Below are positions 25,386 to 34,307 of a stretch of DNA of 64,000 bases, one piece after another. Both the position numbers and the translations under genes were made by a program. Source of the DNA: Comamonas testosteroni (GTDB lineage Bacteria; Pseudomonadota; Gammaproteobacteria; Burkholderiales; Burkholderiaceae_C); the NCBI RefSeq assembly GCF_003569915.1, contig NZ_KZ984459.1, positions 1 through 64,000 of the forward strand, in the 5' to 3' direction. The stretch's first letter is position 1, and every line of letters begins with the position of its first letter. A model generated the notes under the pieces. It was not told where the DNA came from. It did no database searches and worked only from the letters and a program-made list of their open reading frames with translations.

Positions 25386-25887
25386 CGCTGTGCGCTTTGA
25401 GGCTGGGTTTATAGAGTCTCTGCACCAGATAGCCTGGTTTTCACGCTGTGGGCAAGAGCTGCCAGAGGGTTTGCCTTTTGACGCCACGCGCGTCGCCACG
25501 CTCAAAAAAGCAGCGCGCCAGTGGGGCTCAAACCAGTGGGAAGACGCCACGCTGGAAGCGCGCAATCTGCTGACCAGTTTTCTGTTTGACCATGCCCGTG
25601 ATGACTACCGAAAATGGAATGAAATCACGCGGCAGGCCAAGGCTGAAATTGCCCAGCCGCTGGCAGAAAAATACTGGCTGCCATTCATGCAGCAGCAGGG
25701 GCTGGAGGTGGATTTTCTGCATTGCGTGCAGTGGGACATTCTGGCGCTGTGCATGGAGCACGCCTACCGCCAGCAGCGCGGTCTGCCGCAGTTTTTTCAT
25801 GAGTTGCTCAAGGTCTATGCAGCAGGCCAAATGCCTTGCGGATGGGACGGCGGCAAATATCCCAAAGGGCGGTTGCTGGCCTGGTGA
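25378..25887 (+). CDS. Unknown protein paired with the SMI1/KNR4-like gene
   Basis: 169 residues from ATG 25378, overlapping the previous stop; an in-frame ATG at 25366 would add four residues. The protein is soluble, rich in Trp and Gln, and mostly helical by appearance. It contains WGSNQWEDATLEARNLLTSFL, a central RQAKAEIAQPLAEKYW and CMEHAYRQQRGLPQFF. I do not recognise a family. Tight coupling to the SUKH-like gene suggests a joint role, perhaps a second immunity-type protein (inference). Confidence 0.65.
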   Translation: MSDAVRFEAGFIESLHQIAWFSRCGQELPEGLPFDATRVATLKKAARQWGSNQWEDATLEARNLLTSFLFDHARDDYRKWNEITRQAKAEIAQPLAEKYWLPFMQQQGLEVDFLHCVQWDILALCMEHAYRQQRGLPQFFHELLKVYAAGQMPCGWDGGKYPKGRLLAW

Positions 25888-26135
25888 CTTCCGATTGACT
25901 CGCTATTACCCCTGATTCGGCCCACCGGGGTGGCATGAATCCTGCTGTTGGTGGAGATTGCCTGCATCCACGATCTTTGCCGATGGACGCTCCACTGAAC
26001 GATTTGCGCTCTGTCTGGCACCGATCTTGCGTGATGGGCATCCAAGCAAGACCTTTGGCTGCATGCCGCTGTCCAGCAGCGGGGGCCTAGCCTTGCAGCA
26101 CCGGTTGCGATTCCTTCCACAGAGAAAGGGCTGCC

Positions 26136-26720
26136 ATGAGAATTCCGGAGACACCCATGCCAACGTCTGGCTGCTGCTACCTGGTCGGAGCAGTGCCCGG
26201 TTCCCCGAGTCTGCTGACCACCAAGGCGCTGAGGCTGATTCAGGCAGCCACGCTGCTGCTGGTGGATGATCTGGTCTCACCCGAGATTGTGGCCCTGGCC
26301 AGCCCCAGGGCGCGGGTCATCCATGTGGGCAAGCGCGGCGGGCGCGAGCGCGGCTCGCAGGCGTTTATCGAAAAGCTGATGATCATGGCAGCCCGTCAGG
26401 GCGAGCTGGTGGTGCGCCTCAAAGGCGGCGAGCCTTTTGTCCTTGGCCGTGGTGGCGAAGAGGCGCAAAGCCTGCGCGCGGCGGGCGTGCCCGTGCAGGT
26501 AGTCAATGGCATCACGTCCGGCCTGACTGGTTCCACCGGCCCTGGCTTTCCGCTGATCCACAGGGCGCAGGTGCGCGGCGCGAGCTTCACCCACGGCCAT
26601 CTCAGGCGGGCCGGGGCCGCGCAGGACTGGAAGATGCTGGGCCAGGTGGCCCATCCGTTGGGGCTGATGCTGCTGCTCTACATGGGCGTGAGCAGCGCGG
26701 CAGGCATTTGCCTGATTTAG
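26136..26720 (+). CDS. Truncated uroporphyrinogen-III C-methyltransferase-like protein
   Basis: 194 residues, against about 250-280 for complete SUMT/CobA enzymes, which methylate uroporphyrinogen III towards siroheme and cobalamin. Recognisable blocks: CCYLVGAVPGSPSLLTTKALRLI, LVDDLVSPEI, VGKRGGRERG, VVRLKGGEPFVLGRGGEEA and LLYMGVSSAAG. The frame stops right after the YMGV block, so the C-terminal 60-80 residues, including part of the SAM site, are missing. Normally strict residues are altered (GAVPGSP for GAGPGDP; STGPGFPLIHR for APAYAGIPLTHR). A good AGAAAGGG-like site precedes ATG 26136. It is probably decaying or has a changed function. Confidence 0.75.
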   Translation: MRIPETPMPTSGCCYLVGAVPGSPSLLTTKALRLIQAATLLLVDDLVSPEIVALASPRARVIHVGKRGGRERGSQAFIEKLMIMAARQGELVVRLKGGEPFVLGRGGEEAQSLRAAGVPVQVVNGITSGLTGSTGPGFPLIHRAQVRGASFTHGHLRRAGAAQDWKMLGQVAHPLGLMLLLYMGVSSAAGICLI

Positions 26721-26888
26721 CTGACGGTATGGGCCAGCGTGTCACGCAATGGTCTCGGGGGCATGCAAAGCATGACTAGAATTTCCGGGAGCTTGCTGGC
26801 TGCGCCTGCAGGTTTCCCCTTGGTCATTCAACATGCCGGACCTTGCACATCACAAGGGGGATGAGGCCCGGCACATCCGAGAGCCGTG

Positions 26889-28331
26889 ATGAGCACTGCA
26901 TACCCAGATACCCAGCTTTTGATTGATGGTCAATGGCAGGACGCTGCCAGTGGCAAGCAGATTGATGTGCGCAACCCCGCGACGGGCGAGGTGATTGGTC
27001 GTGTGGCCCATGCCGATATTCCTGATCTGGACCGCGCACTGGCGGCTGCCGACAAGGGCTTCCAGGTCTGGCGCAAGATGTCGGCCCATGACCGCGGCGC
27101 CATCATGCGCAAGGCGGCCAGCCTGCTCAAGGAGCGTGCCGATGAAATCGCCGCCCTGCTGACGCAGGAGCAGGGCAAGCCGCTGATCGAGGCCAAGGTC
27201 GAAGTCGTGGCCGGTGCCGGCATCATCGAATGGTTTGCCGACGAAGCCCTGCGTGTCTATGGCCGCATCGTGCCATCGCGCAAGCCCGAGCAGCAGCAAC
27301 TGGTCATCAAGGAGCCAGTAGGCCCTGTGGCCGCTTTCACGCCGTGGAACTTCCCCGTCAACCAGATCGTGCGCAAGATTGGCGCGGCGCTGGCTTCGGG
27401 CTGCTCCTTTCTGTGCAAGGCCCCAGAAGAAACTCCCGCGTCGCCCGCCGCTCTGCTCAAGTGCTTTGTCGATGCTGGCATTCCCGCCGGTGTCGTGGGT
27501 CTGGTCTATGGCAACCCGGCGCAGATTTCCGAGTATCTGATTCCCCACCCGGTGATCCGCAAGGTCACCTTCACCGGCTCTACCGCTGTGGGCAAGCAGC
27601 TCGCTGCGCTGGCCGGTCTGCACATGAAGCGATCCACCATGGAACTCGGCGGCCATGCTCCTGTAATCGTAGCTGAAGACGCAGATGTTGCGTTGGCAGT
27701 GAAGGCGGCGGGTGCTGCAAAGTTCCGCAACGCCGGTCAGGTCTGCATCTCGCCCACGCGCTTTCTGGTGCACAACAGCGTGCGCGAGGAATTCACGCGG
27801 GCCATGGTGGCCCATGTGGAAGGTCTGAAGGTGGGCAATGGTCTGGAAAAAGGCGTGCAGATGGGCCCGCTGGCCAACCCGCGCCGCGTGACAGCGCTGA
27901 CGCAGCTGATCCAGAACGCCGAGCAAAGCGGTGCCAAGCTGCTGGCCGGTGGTAGCGCTTTTGGCGATGCAGGCAACTTCTTCGCGCCCACGGTGCTGGC
28001 CGATGTGCCTTTGACCGCCGATATCTTCAACCAGGAACCTTTTGGCCCCGTGGCTGCGATTCGCGGCTTTGACCGGATTGAGGATGCGATCACCGAAGCC
28101 AACCGCTTGTCTTATGGCTTGGCGGCCTATGCCTTCACACGCTCGCTCAAGACCACGCACCAGCTGTCGCAGGATGTGGAAGCGGGCATGCTGTGGATCA
28201 ACCAGCCTGCGCTGCCATCGGCCGAGCTGCCGTTTGGCGGTATCAAGGATTCGGGCTATGGCTCCGAAGGCGGCCCTGAAGCGCTGGAAGCCTACCTTGT
28301 GTCCAAGGCCGTGGCGATTACTTGCGTGTAA
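26889..28331 (+). CDS. NAD(P)-dependent aldehyde dehydrogenase (succinate-semialdehyde type)
   Basis: 480 residues, cytosolic ALDH superfamily. Motifs: [19 protein letters not shown] (cofactor), [10 protein letters not shown], general base Glu in [11 protein letters not shown] (about 251), catalytic Cys in GQVCISPTR (about 283), EPFGPVAAI, and [15 protein letters not shown] near the C-terminus. The GabD-like ending fits succinate-semialdehyde dehydrogenases, though related alpha-ketoglutaric semialdehyde dehydrogenases look similar. ATG 26889 is chosen over the GTG just before it. It is monocistronic, with a strong terminator downstream. Confidence 0.9.
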   Translation: MSTAYPDTQLLIDGQWQDAASGKQIDVRNPATGEVIGRVAHADIPDLDRALAAADKGFQVWRKMSAHDRGAIMRKAASLLKERADEIAALLTQEQGKPLIEAKVEVVAGAGIIEWFADEALRVYGRIVPSRKPEQQQLVIKEPVGPVAAFTPWNFPVNQIVRKIGAALASGCSFLCKAPEETPASPAALLKCFVDAGIPAGVVGLVYGNPAQISEYLIPHPVIRKVTFTGSTAVGKQLAALAGLHMKRSTMELGGHAPVIVAEDADVALAVKAAGAAKFRNAGQVCISPTRFLVHNSVREEFTRAMVAHVEGLKVGNGLEKGVQMGPLANPRRVTALTQLIQNAEQSGAKLLAGGSAFGDAGNFFAPTVLADVPLTADIFNQEPFGPVAAIRGFDRIEDAITEANRLSYGLAAYAFTRSLKTTHQLSQDVEAGMLWINQPALPSAELPFGGIKDSGYGSEGGPEALEAYLVSKAVAITCV

Positions 28332-28353
28332 AGGCGCTAGCTGCGATGCAATG

Positions 28354-28382
28354 AAAAAGCCGCTGAATTCAGCGGCTTTTTT
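28354..28382. terminator. Bidirectional intrinsic terminator
   Basis: AAAAAGCCGCTGAATTCAGCGGCTTTTTT: palindromic stem with A and T tracts, between the convergent aldehyde dehydrogenase and FUSC genes. Confidence 0.9.
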
Positions 28383-28396
28383 GTGGGCGATGACTC

Positions 28397-30391
28397 TCAG
28401 GCGATGGACGCGGTGCTGGAGAAAAATACCGGGTGTGCCTTGATGTCCTGCGCGGCCAGTTGCAGCTGCAGCGCTTCTTCGGGCTGGCGTTGCTGGATGC
28501 GGCTGGCAACGCCTTGCAGCAGCGGTGCGATCTTGCTTGTGGAGCTGGGCAGGTGCTGCAATCTCTGCAGCGCGCTGCGTATGCCACGCAAGCTGCTTTC
28601 GGACAGCTGCACATCGTCCTGCAGTTGGTGCAGTATCAGAATGGACTTGCCCACACGCAGCGCGGCCAGGCCGCAGTCCGAGGCATCCTGCACCTCTGCG
28701 GCGCTGACTTTTTCCGAGGCGCGCACCAGGCGCAACAGGCGGTGGAACAGGCGGGCGCGCCACACGCGCAGGTCGCGGCCATGCAGCGGGGCGGCGGCCA
28801 TGTCCTGCAGCTCATGCACCATCATGGCTTTGAGCCCTTGCAGGCGGCCTTGCACCGTCACGGGCAGGATGAAACGGTAGGCCACCCAGCCTGCCAGCGG
28901 GCCGGTGACGATGGCCACCGCCATGGACAGCGAGTGGCCGTAGTCCAGCTGATAAGGGAAGTGCGGCGACAGAGCCAGCAGCAGCACCATATTGCAGTCA
29001 TAGCCCGAGACCATGGTGCGGCGGTGACTGAACAGCAGTGCGCCGATGATGATGAAGGGCATCATCCACAGCACCATCTGCAGCTGGCTGCTGGCAAACG
29101 GCCAGGCCAGCCACTGGCAGGCCAGCGCTACGGCTGCGCCCATGGCCTGACCGGCAATCACAAAGCGCATGGTGAAGACCGGGTTCTCGAACGATGAGAA
29201 GACCGTGATCATCACCGACAGGCCCAGCAGCATATAGGAGCCGCCATGCCAGCCGGTAATCACCCAGAACAGACCGACGAGAAAGATGGCGCTGAAGGCA
29301 CGCAGCATGGCGCGGCGCGCACCCACCCAGTCGCTGTGCAGCACCACGGGCAGCTGGCGCGCGCGGTGGTTGCTGGGCAGGGGCAGGTCAGTGCAGGCAA
29401 TCAGGTGGGCTTGCAGGGCCAGGCCGATGGTGGTCAGCTGTTCCTGCGCATGGCCCCAGCCGCTGGCGGCGTCGCGGGCGCGGGCAATGGCTTCAATGGC
29501 GGCATGCGGTGCGGGCTGGGTCTCCAGCAGGCGCGCGGCTTTTTCCAGCTCGGCGCTCATGGTCTGCGCATGCTCGGGGGTAAAGGCGGCAGTGATGGTT
29601 TTGCCGCTGCTGTCACGCAGCCACAGCAGCGAAGAGATTTGCGCATTCATCAGGCGGCGCAGCGCACGCACGGAGCGGCGCGAGCGCTGAGAACCTGCGG
29701 CATGCGGGTCCAGCCCTTCTTCGATCACGGCCAGCACGGCCAGGCGCTCGGCCAGCTCCTTGGGGGCCAGCACGCCCTGGCCTTTGCGCACGGCCTGCGG
29801 CGCAGCCGCAATATCGCGCAGCAAACGCGCGCACAGGCGGCGCACCTTGTCATTGCCCGGAATTTCAGCGCCCACAGGCGTGAACAACCAGCCCACGATC
29901 AGCGCTGCGGCCACGCCGGTCAAGGCGGTAAACAATCGGTCCCAGCCCAGTTCATAGACATGGGCGGGGTTGCCCGAATCCAGCAGCGCCACCATGGCGG
30001 CGGAATAGCCCGCCAGCATGATGCCGTAGGAGAAAAAGCCACGCTGCAGATTGCCCAGGCCCGCGCACAGACCCATCCACACAGCCAGCCCGGTGACCAG
30101 CCAGAGCAGATCGCCCTGCGCAATCAGCACCAGCGCCACACCGGCGGCGGTGCCGACGATGGTGCCGGCGGTGCGGAAAAAGCTTTTCTCCAGCAACTGG
30201 CCGCGCAGCGGCTGGGACGCGGCCCAGACCGTCATGCCCGCCCATTGCGGATGCTCCAGCCCCAGTGCCCAGGCGGCAAATACGGCGATGCAGGCCGCAA
30301 ACGCGGTGCGCAGATGCTGGCGCAGGCGGGCGCTGTCAAAACCCCAGCGCGCGGCGCGCTCCAGAAAACGGTCGTAGGCAGCCACGCTCAT
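28397..30391 (-). CDS. FUSC-family membrane transporter (aromatic acid exporter type)
   Basis: 664 residues with two blocks of five or six transmembrane segments, the FUSC/AaeB layout. The first block includes LRTAFAACIAVFAAWALGL, PQWAGMTVWAASQPLRGQ and AGTIVGTAAGVALVLIAQGD. The second starts near RAMLRAFSAIFLVGLFWVITGW and runs through GPLAGWVAYRFILP. Cytosolic helical regions follow each. AaeB and YccS relatives export aromatic carboxylates; the substrate here is unknown. The start overlaps the marR stop by 4 bases, so expression is coupled to the MarR repressor. Confidence 0.88.
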   Translation of the reverse strand: MSVAAYDRFLERAARWGFDSARLRQHLRTAFAACIAVFAAWALGLEHPQWAGMTVWAASQPLRGQLLEKSFFRTAGTIVGTAAGVALVLIAQGDLLWLVTGLAVWMGLCAGLGNLQRGFFSYGIMLAGYSAAMVALLDSGNPAHVYELGWDRLFTALTGVAAALIVGWLFTPVGAEIPGNDKVRRLCARLLRDIAAAPQAVRKGQGVLAPKELAERLAVLAVIEEGLDPHAAGSQRSRRSVRALRRLMNAQISSLLWLRDSSGKTITAAFTPEHAQTMSAELEKAARLLETQPAPHAAIEAIARARDAASGWGHAQEQLTTIGLALQAHLIACTDLPLPSNHRARQLPVVLHSDWVGARRAMLRAFSAIFLVGLFWVITGWHGGSYMLLGLSVMITVFSSFENPVFTMRFVIAGQAMGAAVALACQWLAWPFASSQLQMVLWMMPFIIIGALLFSHRRTMVSGYDCNMVLLLALSPHFPYQLDYGHSLSMAVAIVTGPLAGWVAYRFILPVTVQGRLQGLKAMMVHELQDMAAAPLHGRDLRVWRARLFHRLLRLVRASEKVSAAEVQDASDCGLAALRVGKSILILHQLQDDVQLSESSLRGIRSALQRLQHLPSSTSKIAPLLQGVASRIQQRQPEEALQLQLAAQDIKAHPVFFSSTASIA

Positions 30392-30888
30392 GGGCGCACC
30401 TCCGCGTCGGCCACGTCGGTGTGCGTTTGATTGCAGCGCTCGGCGTGCAGCAGCTCCATGCGGGCGCGAATCTTGTTGACGCCGCCCAGCATGGCTTCGA
30501 CCTCATCGTCGCTGAGGTCCTGCAGCATGGACAGCTCGGCGTGAAGCATGGTGGCGCGGATGCTGTCCACGGCGGCATGGCCTTCGGTGGTCAGAAAGAT
30601 GCGCTTGCTGCGGCGGTCGGCCGGGTCGGCGCGTCGCTCGACCAGACTTTTACCTTCCAGAATGTCCAGCAGGCGTACCAGGCTGGAGCTGTCCAGCCCC
30701 ACGCGCTCGGCCAGCTCTTTTTGCGTCACACCATCGCCCCAGGCGCGCAGGTGAATCAGCGGCGTCCAGGTGGCGTCGGTCAGGCCGCTGGCGGCCAGCT
30801 GTTCTTCGACCAAGCGGCGCCATTGGCGGGTGAGGGTGACCATGAGAAATCCCAGTCGGTCGCGGGAGGGGGCATCAGCAAAAGACAT
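30388..30888 (-). CDS. MarR-family transcriptional repressor
   Basis: 166 residues. The winged helix comprises LTDATWTPLIHLRAWGDGVTQKELAERVGLDSSSLVRLLDILEGKSLVERR in the usual order, with the wing DPADRRSKRIFLT. It is coupled to the FUSC exporter downstream, the classic arrangement of a repressor that releases on binding aromatic acids. A dyad at 30912-30940, 24 bp upstream of the start, is the likely operator. Confidence 0.9.
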   Translation of the reverse strand: MSFADAPSRDRLGFLMVTLTRQWRRLVEEQLAASGLTDATWTPLIHLRAWGDGVTQKELAERVGLDSSSLVRLLDILEGKSLVERRADPADRRSKRIFLTTEGHAAVDSIRATMLHAELSMLQDLSDDEVEAMLGGVNKIRARMELLHAERCNQTHTDVADAEVRP

Positions 30889-30911
30889 AAGCCGCCGATT
30901 TTGCTTCTACT

Positions 30912-30940
30912 TCAATTAATTTGCATTTCAAACTAATTGA
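30912..30940. promoter_or_regulatory. Candidate MarR operator
   Basis: TCAATTAATTTG (30912-30923) and CAAACTAATTGA (30929-30940) are inverted copies matching at 11 of 12 bases, spaced by CATTT. It sits directly upstream of the marR start in AT-rich DNA. Confidence 0.65.
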
Positions 30941-30990
30941 ATATGCACTCATGACTAGGGTATTCCCTTGATATGCTTGTGATGGGTAAA

Positions 30991-31018
30991 TAAAAAAGGA
31001 GAGCGACCAGCGCTCTCC
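30991..31018 (-). terminator. Intrinsic terminator of the yeiH-like gene
   Basis: On the minus strand GGAGAGCG, loop, CGCTCTCC is followed by TTTTTTA. It lies 76 bp after the stop of the minus-strand transporter gene. Confidence 0.8.
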
Positions 31019-31093
31019 AGAATTGGGTTTTCAATGATTTATGGCCTGAAAGGCATGTTCAAACCGGGCATGCGGCTTTCATAAAGATAGCGA

Positions 31094-32167
31094 TCAGAAC
31101 AGCTCAGGAATCCACAGATTCAGCGCCAGACCGGCTACCAGCAGCCAGACAAACAGAATCAACGCCAGCAGCAGCGGCTTGGTGCCTGCGGCGCGCACGG
31201 CGCCGATATGGGTGGTCAGACCCAGGGCGGCCATGGCAATGGCCAGCAGCGCGTTGTCCAGCTGAATGCCGGTGCTGACCACGGCTTCGGGCAGCACGCC
31301 CAGCGAGTTCACACCGGCCATGGCCACAAAGCCCACGGCAAACCAGGGGATGATGATCTTGTTGCCCGCCTTGCCGGAGTTCACACCCACGGCCCGCTCG
31401 CTGCGCGCCAACCACATGGACAGAATCAGCAAAAATGGGGCCAGCATCATCACGCGCACCATCTTGGAGATCACGGCCACATCGGCGGCCTGGCTGCCAA
31501 TGGCTTCACCGGCGGCCACAACCTGGGCCACCTCATGCACGGTGGAGCCGACGAACAGGCCGTACTGGTGCACATCGGCGTTGATCCAGCCGAACTCCGC
31601 ATTCCAGTGGAACAGCGCGGGGTAGAGGAAAGTGCCCACGGTGCCAAACACCACCACGGTGGCCACGGCCACGGCTACATCCTCGGCGCGGCCCTTGGCC
31701 ACGGGCTCGGTCGCCAGCACGGCAGCTGCACCGCAGATGGAACTGCCCGCGCCAATCAGCAGCGTGGTGCGCTTGTCCATGCCCAGCAGCTTCTGGCCCA
31801 CCCACTGGGCCAGCAAAAAGGTGCTGGACAGCACCAGCGCATCAATCACCACACCGGCCATGCCGACCTGGCCAATGTCCTGAAACGTCAGGCGCAGACC
31901 GTAGAGGATGATGCCCGCGCGCAGCAGTCTGGCCTTGGCAAAGCCCACGCCGCTGGCGCAGCTGCTGGCGATGGACGGGTAGACGGTGTTGCCGATGACC
32001 AGACCGATGACGATGGCCAGCGTCAGCGCGCTCAGGCCGTTGCTTTTGATGGCGGGAAACTGGGCCAGCCAGGTGGCGACGGCGGCAATGGCGCAGGCCA
32101 GCAGCAGGCCGGGCAGCATGGCAATGGGCTTGTTGTGCTTGGTGGGGGAAAGTGTTGTTGTGCTCAT
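31094..32167 (-). CDS. YeiH/UPF0324-family putative sulfate/sulfonate-type exporter
   Basis: 357 residues from ATG 32167, which has a perfect AGGAGG 4 bases before it. About 10 hydrophobic segments: [70 protein letters not shown] and others. The family signature [12 protein letters not shown] and the [14 protein letters not shown] segment are clear. The substrate is not established; the usual annotation is putative sulfate exporter. In enterobacteria yeiH adjoins the LysR gene yeiE. Here a YeiE-like regulator lies two genes away, with a VanW gene between. Confidence 0.88.
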   Translation of the reverse strand: MSTTTLSPTKHNKPIAMLPGLLLACAIAAVATWLAQFPAIKSNGLSALTLAIVIGLVIGNTVYPSIASSCASGVGFAKARLLRAGIILYGLRLTFQDIGQVGMAGVVIDALVLSSTFLLAQWVGQKLLGMDKRTTLLIGAGSSICGAAAVLATEPVAKGRAEDVAVAVATVVVFGTVGTFLYPALFHWNAEFGWINADVHQYGLFVGSTVHEVAQVVAAGEAIGSQAADVAVISKMVRVMMLAPFLLILSMWLARSERAVGVNSGKAGNKIIIPWFAVGFVAMAGVNSLGVLPEAVVSTGIQLDNALLAIAMAALGLTTHIGAVRAAGTKPLLLALILFVWLLVAGLALNLWIPELF

Positions 32168-32235
32168 GAAACCTCCTGCTGCCCGGTGCACACAGAGCGT
32201 GGCTGGCAGCGACGGGTTTCACTTTAGATTTGTTA

Positions 32236-32251
32236 GTTATATTTGTATAAC
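32236..32251. promoter_or_regulatory. Candidate LysR-type operator upstream of yeiH-like gene
   Basis: GTTATA-TTTG-TATAAC, a 16-base interrupted palindrome, 69 bp upstream of the transporter start. The size and AT-rich arms fit a LysR-type recognition site. The YeiE-like regulator at 34308 is the natural candidate. Confidence 0.45.
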
Positions 32252-32333
32252 GAATAGTTTTTCTAAGATCAATCGATAAAACAGGTAGATCAGGGAATTT
32301 CTCCCTCTGAAAGCCGCTAAGCGATTGATTTGT

Positions 32334-34196
32334 TTACGGCGCAAGCAGGGGCTGAAGCGAGCGGGCCAGCGCTTCAACATCACCTTCAGCCACCAGCGTC
32401 AGCCCTGTTTGCGGCGGCAGGCCGCAGGCGGCGGTGGAAATCACCGGCAAACCTGCCGCCAGCGCGGCGCGCAGGGCTTGGGGGTTGTGCTCCACATGGG
32501 CGGGCAGCACCATGAGTGCCGCGGCATTGGCCTGCGTCAGCCAGTCATCGCCATGGCCCATGCGCTGCAGTTGCACATGCGGCGGAAGGTGCTGAGGGCT
32601 GAACACCGTGCCCAGCACGATCAGCTGCAGCGGCTGCGTGGGCAGCCGGGCCAGTGCCGCACACAGCTCTCGCCAACCTTTGCGCGCCAGTGTGCTGGCC
32701 GGAAACACAATGGTTTTGATAGCTGCTTGCCTATATATCTTCTGGACTTGAGCCGGGTTTGGCTTGAAATTTTCCTGCCAGACTAGCTCCATCACCTGCG
32801 CGGCCAGGTTCTGCCGCGCCCACTGCGCCACGCCATGGTGGGGTGTGATGATCTGCCGCGCTGACTGCAGGGCCTGCAGCTCGGCCTGTACCAGAGCGGG
32901 TTCGGGCCTGAAGTCACGCAGACTGGGCTCATCGGGCCACAGGCCGGCGGCATGGTCCAGCTGTTCCAGAATCGCCTGCATGGGCAGGGCGGGCATCCAG
33001 ACCGTGAGTTGCCGCCCCGGCAACTGGCCGCTTTGCTGCAGCGCGGGCAGATAAGCCTGATCGGCCAGCAGTTGCGTATCGGTAGGCTGCAGCCGGGCCA
33101 TGGCATGGGCGGCCTGCCAGCGCTGGCCGTCCAGCACGCTGGCCTGGCGCTGACCTTGAGATTTCGCATTCCAGCGCAGCCATAGTGCACGGCGCAGGGC
33201 CACGGCTTTGGCTTGCAGGCCGCTGGCGCTGATCTGCCAGTCTGCATCAGCCAGCTTGCGCGCCACCTGCTGGCGCTGGCCTGCGGTCAGTGCGTGGGGC
33301 AGCGTCAGCCGCTCGCGCAGCTCGGGCATCTGCCGCAGATGGCTGGCCAGCTCGGGCGTCAGTCCGTCAAGCAGCGCATGGCTGCTGCCTTGCTGATCGG
33401 CCAGATTTGCCAGCTCGGGCTGGTGGCGAAAGCAGCTGGTTTCGTTGCAGGTCACGCAGCTGCGCACTACGGGCAGATCCGCCGCAGGGCGCGGGCGCTT
33501 GACGATATGAATGGGGAACTGCGTTGAAGAGTGTGCCGTTCCTGCCGCGCCACGCAGGCGCAGCGTGAGCTGGCTGGCGCTCATCTGCACTTCCAGCCGC
33601 AGCGGCCTGTCCGCCGCAATGCGCAGGTCGATATGCTTCCACAGCACAGTGGCGTCAATCAGGCTGGCGTCGCGCCGGGCCGCTTCGATCAGCGCGGTGT
33701 GCCCATGGCGCTCCAGCAGCGTCAGCCCCGCGCGGCTGGCGGCGGTGGCCAGCGCATTGCTGAGCTGGCAGATGCCGCCGCCAATCGTGGGCACCACACA
33801 GCCTTCGCGAATTTCGCGGCCCAGCACAAAGCCTTTGCGGGTGGTGATGCGGCCCAGTTGCTGCCAGAAGCTCAGCACCGCGCCCGCAGGCAACTCCACG
33901 CCATCAAAAGCCTGCAGAGCCAGCCGCAGGTTGTGCACCTTGCCAGCGGCCAGCGCAAATTCATCGCTGCGCCCGTCGCTCCACAGCGGGCTGCGTACTT
34001 CGGCAAGCACGGGGGCCCGTGCCAGCGCACTGTGCGCAGCGGCCACGGCAGGCCAGCGGCGGATATGGGGCGCGCGCAGGTCTTGCGCCATGCGCTGCAG
34101 CGTCAGCAGCCGGATGCGGGTCCAGAACCACAGCGCCTGCATGCGCGAGGGCAGCACAAAGCCGGGGGCGGAAGTTTCGGGTGGCAGAGCACTCAT
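32334..34196 (-). CDS. VanW domain fused to a glycosyltransferase-like domain
   Basis: 620 residues. Residues from about 55 to 225 form a VanW domain: VLSFWQQLGRITTRKGFVLGREI, PTIGGGICQLSNAL and LLERHGHTALIEAARRDASLID. A cysteine cluster CVTCNETSCFRH follows. The C-terminal half resembles a GT-B glycosyltransferase, with LTVWMPALPMQAILEQL, IVFPASTLARKGWRELCAALARL, NAAALMVLPAHVEHNPQALRAALAAGLPVISTA in order. VanW is of unclear biochemistry and linked to envelope or vancomycin contexts. Fusion to a transferase suggests an envelope glycan role (inference). No signal peptide is seen. A dispersed repeat is embedded in frame at 32703-32772. Confidence 0.78.
   Translation of the reverse strand: MSALPPETSAPGFVLPSRMQALWFWTRIRLLTLQRMAQDLRAPHIRRWPAVAAAHSALARAPVLAEVRSPLWSDGRSDEFALAAGKVHNLRLALQAFDGVELPAGAVLSFWQQLGRITTRKGFVLGREIREGCVVPTIGGGICQLSNALATAASRAGLTLLERHGHTALIEAARRDASLIDATVLWKHIDLRIAADRPLRLEVQMSASQLTLRLRGAAGTAHSSTQFPIHIVKRPRPAADLPVVRSCVTCNETSCFRHQPELANLADQQGSSHALLDGLTPELASHLRQMPELRERLTLPHALTAGQRQQVARKLADADWQISASGLQAKAVALRRALWLRWNAKSQGQRQASVLDGQRWQAAHAMARLQPTDTQLLADQAYLPALQQSGQLPGRQLTVWMPALPMQAILEQLDHAAGLWPDEPSLRDFRPEPALVQAELQALQSARQIITPHHGVAQWARQNLAAQVMELVWQENFKPNPAQVQKIYRQAAIKTIVFPASTLARKGWRELCAALARLPTQPLQLIVLGTVFSPQHLPPHVQLQRMGHGDDWLTQANAAALMVLPAHVEHNPQALRAALAAGLPVISTAACGLPPQTGLTLVAEGDVEALARSLQPLLAP
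32703..32772. repeat. AT-rich dispersed repeat in frame inside the vanW-GT gene
   Basis: The segment TTTGATAGCTGCTTGCCTA (32715-32733) matches the intergenic copy at 58348-58366 in 18 of 19 bases. On the coding strand it gives VQKIYRQAAIK, the same frame as the hsp70 copy. The similarity to the copy at 48903-48942 extends over about 40 bp. Confidence 0.75.
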
Positions 34197-34307
34197 GGAG
34201 GCCGATCTTAGGAGAGAGGCCCAGCGGAGGCTACTTGAAGTTGTTACCGCTTATATTTGCCCAAGCCTGCAAACTACCCATCATCTAGCTGCAAAGCCGG
34301 TAAAGCC

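Noticed and set aside
25888-26135. Possible cobalamin riboswitch before the truncated CobA-like gene
   Set aside because: No conserved B12 box (GCCACTG) or pseudoknot partner could be placed; only loosely similar G-rich patches.
26850-28763. 637-residue minus-strand frame over the aldehyde dehydrogenase
   Set aside because: Spans two real genes and a terminator; composition is that of a shadow frame.
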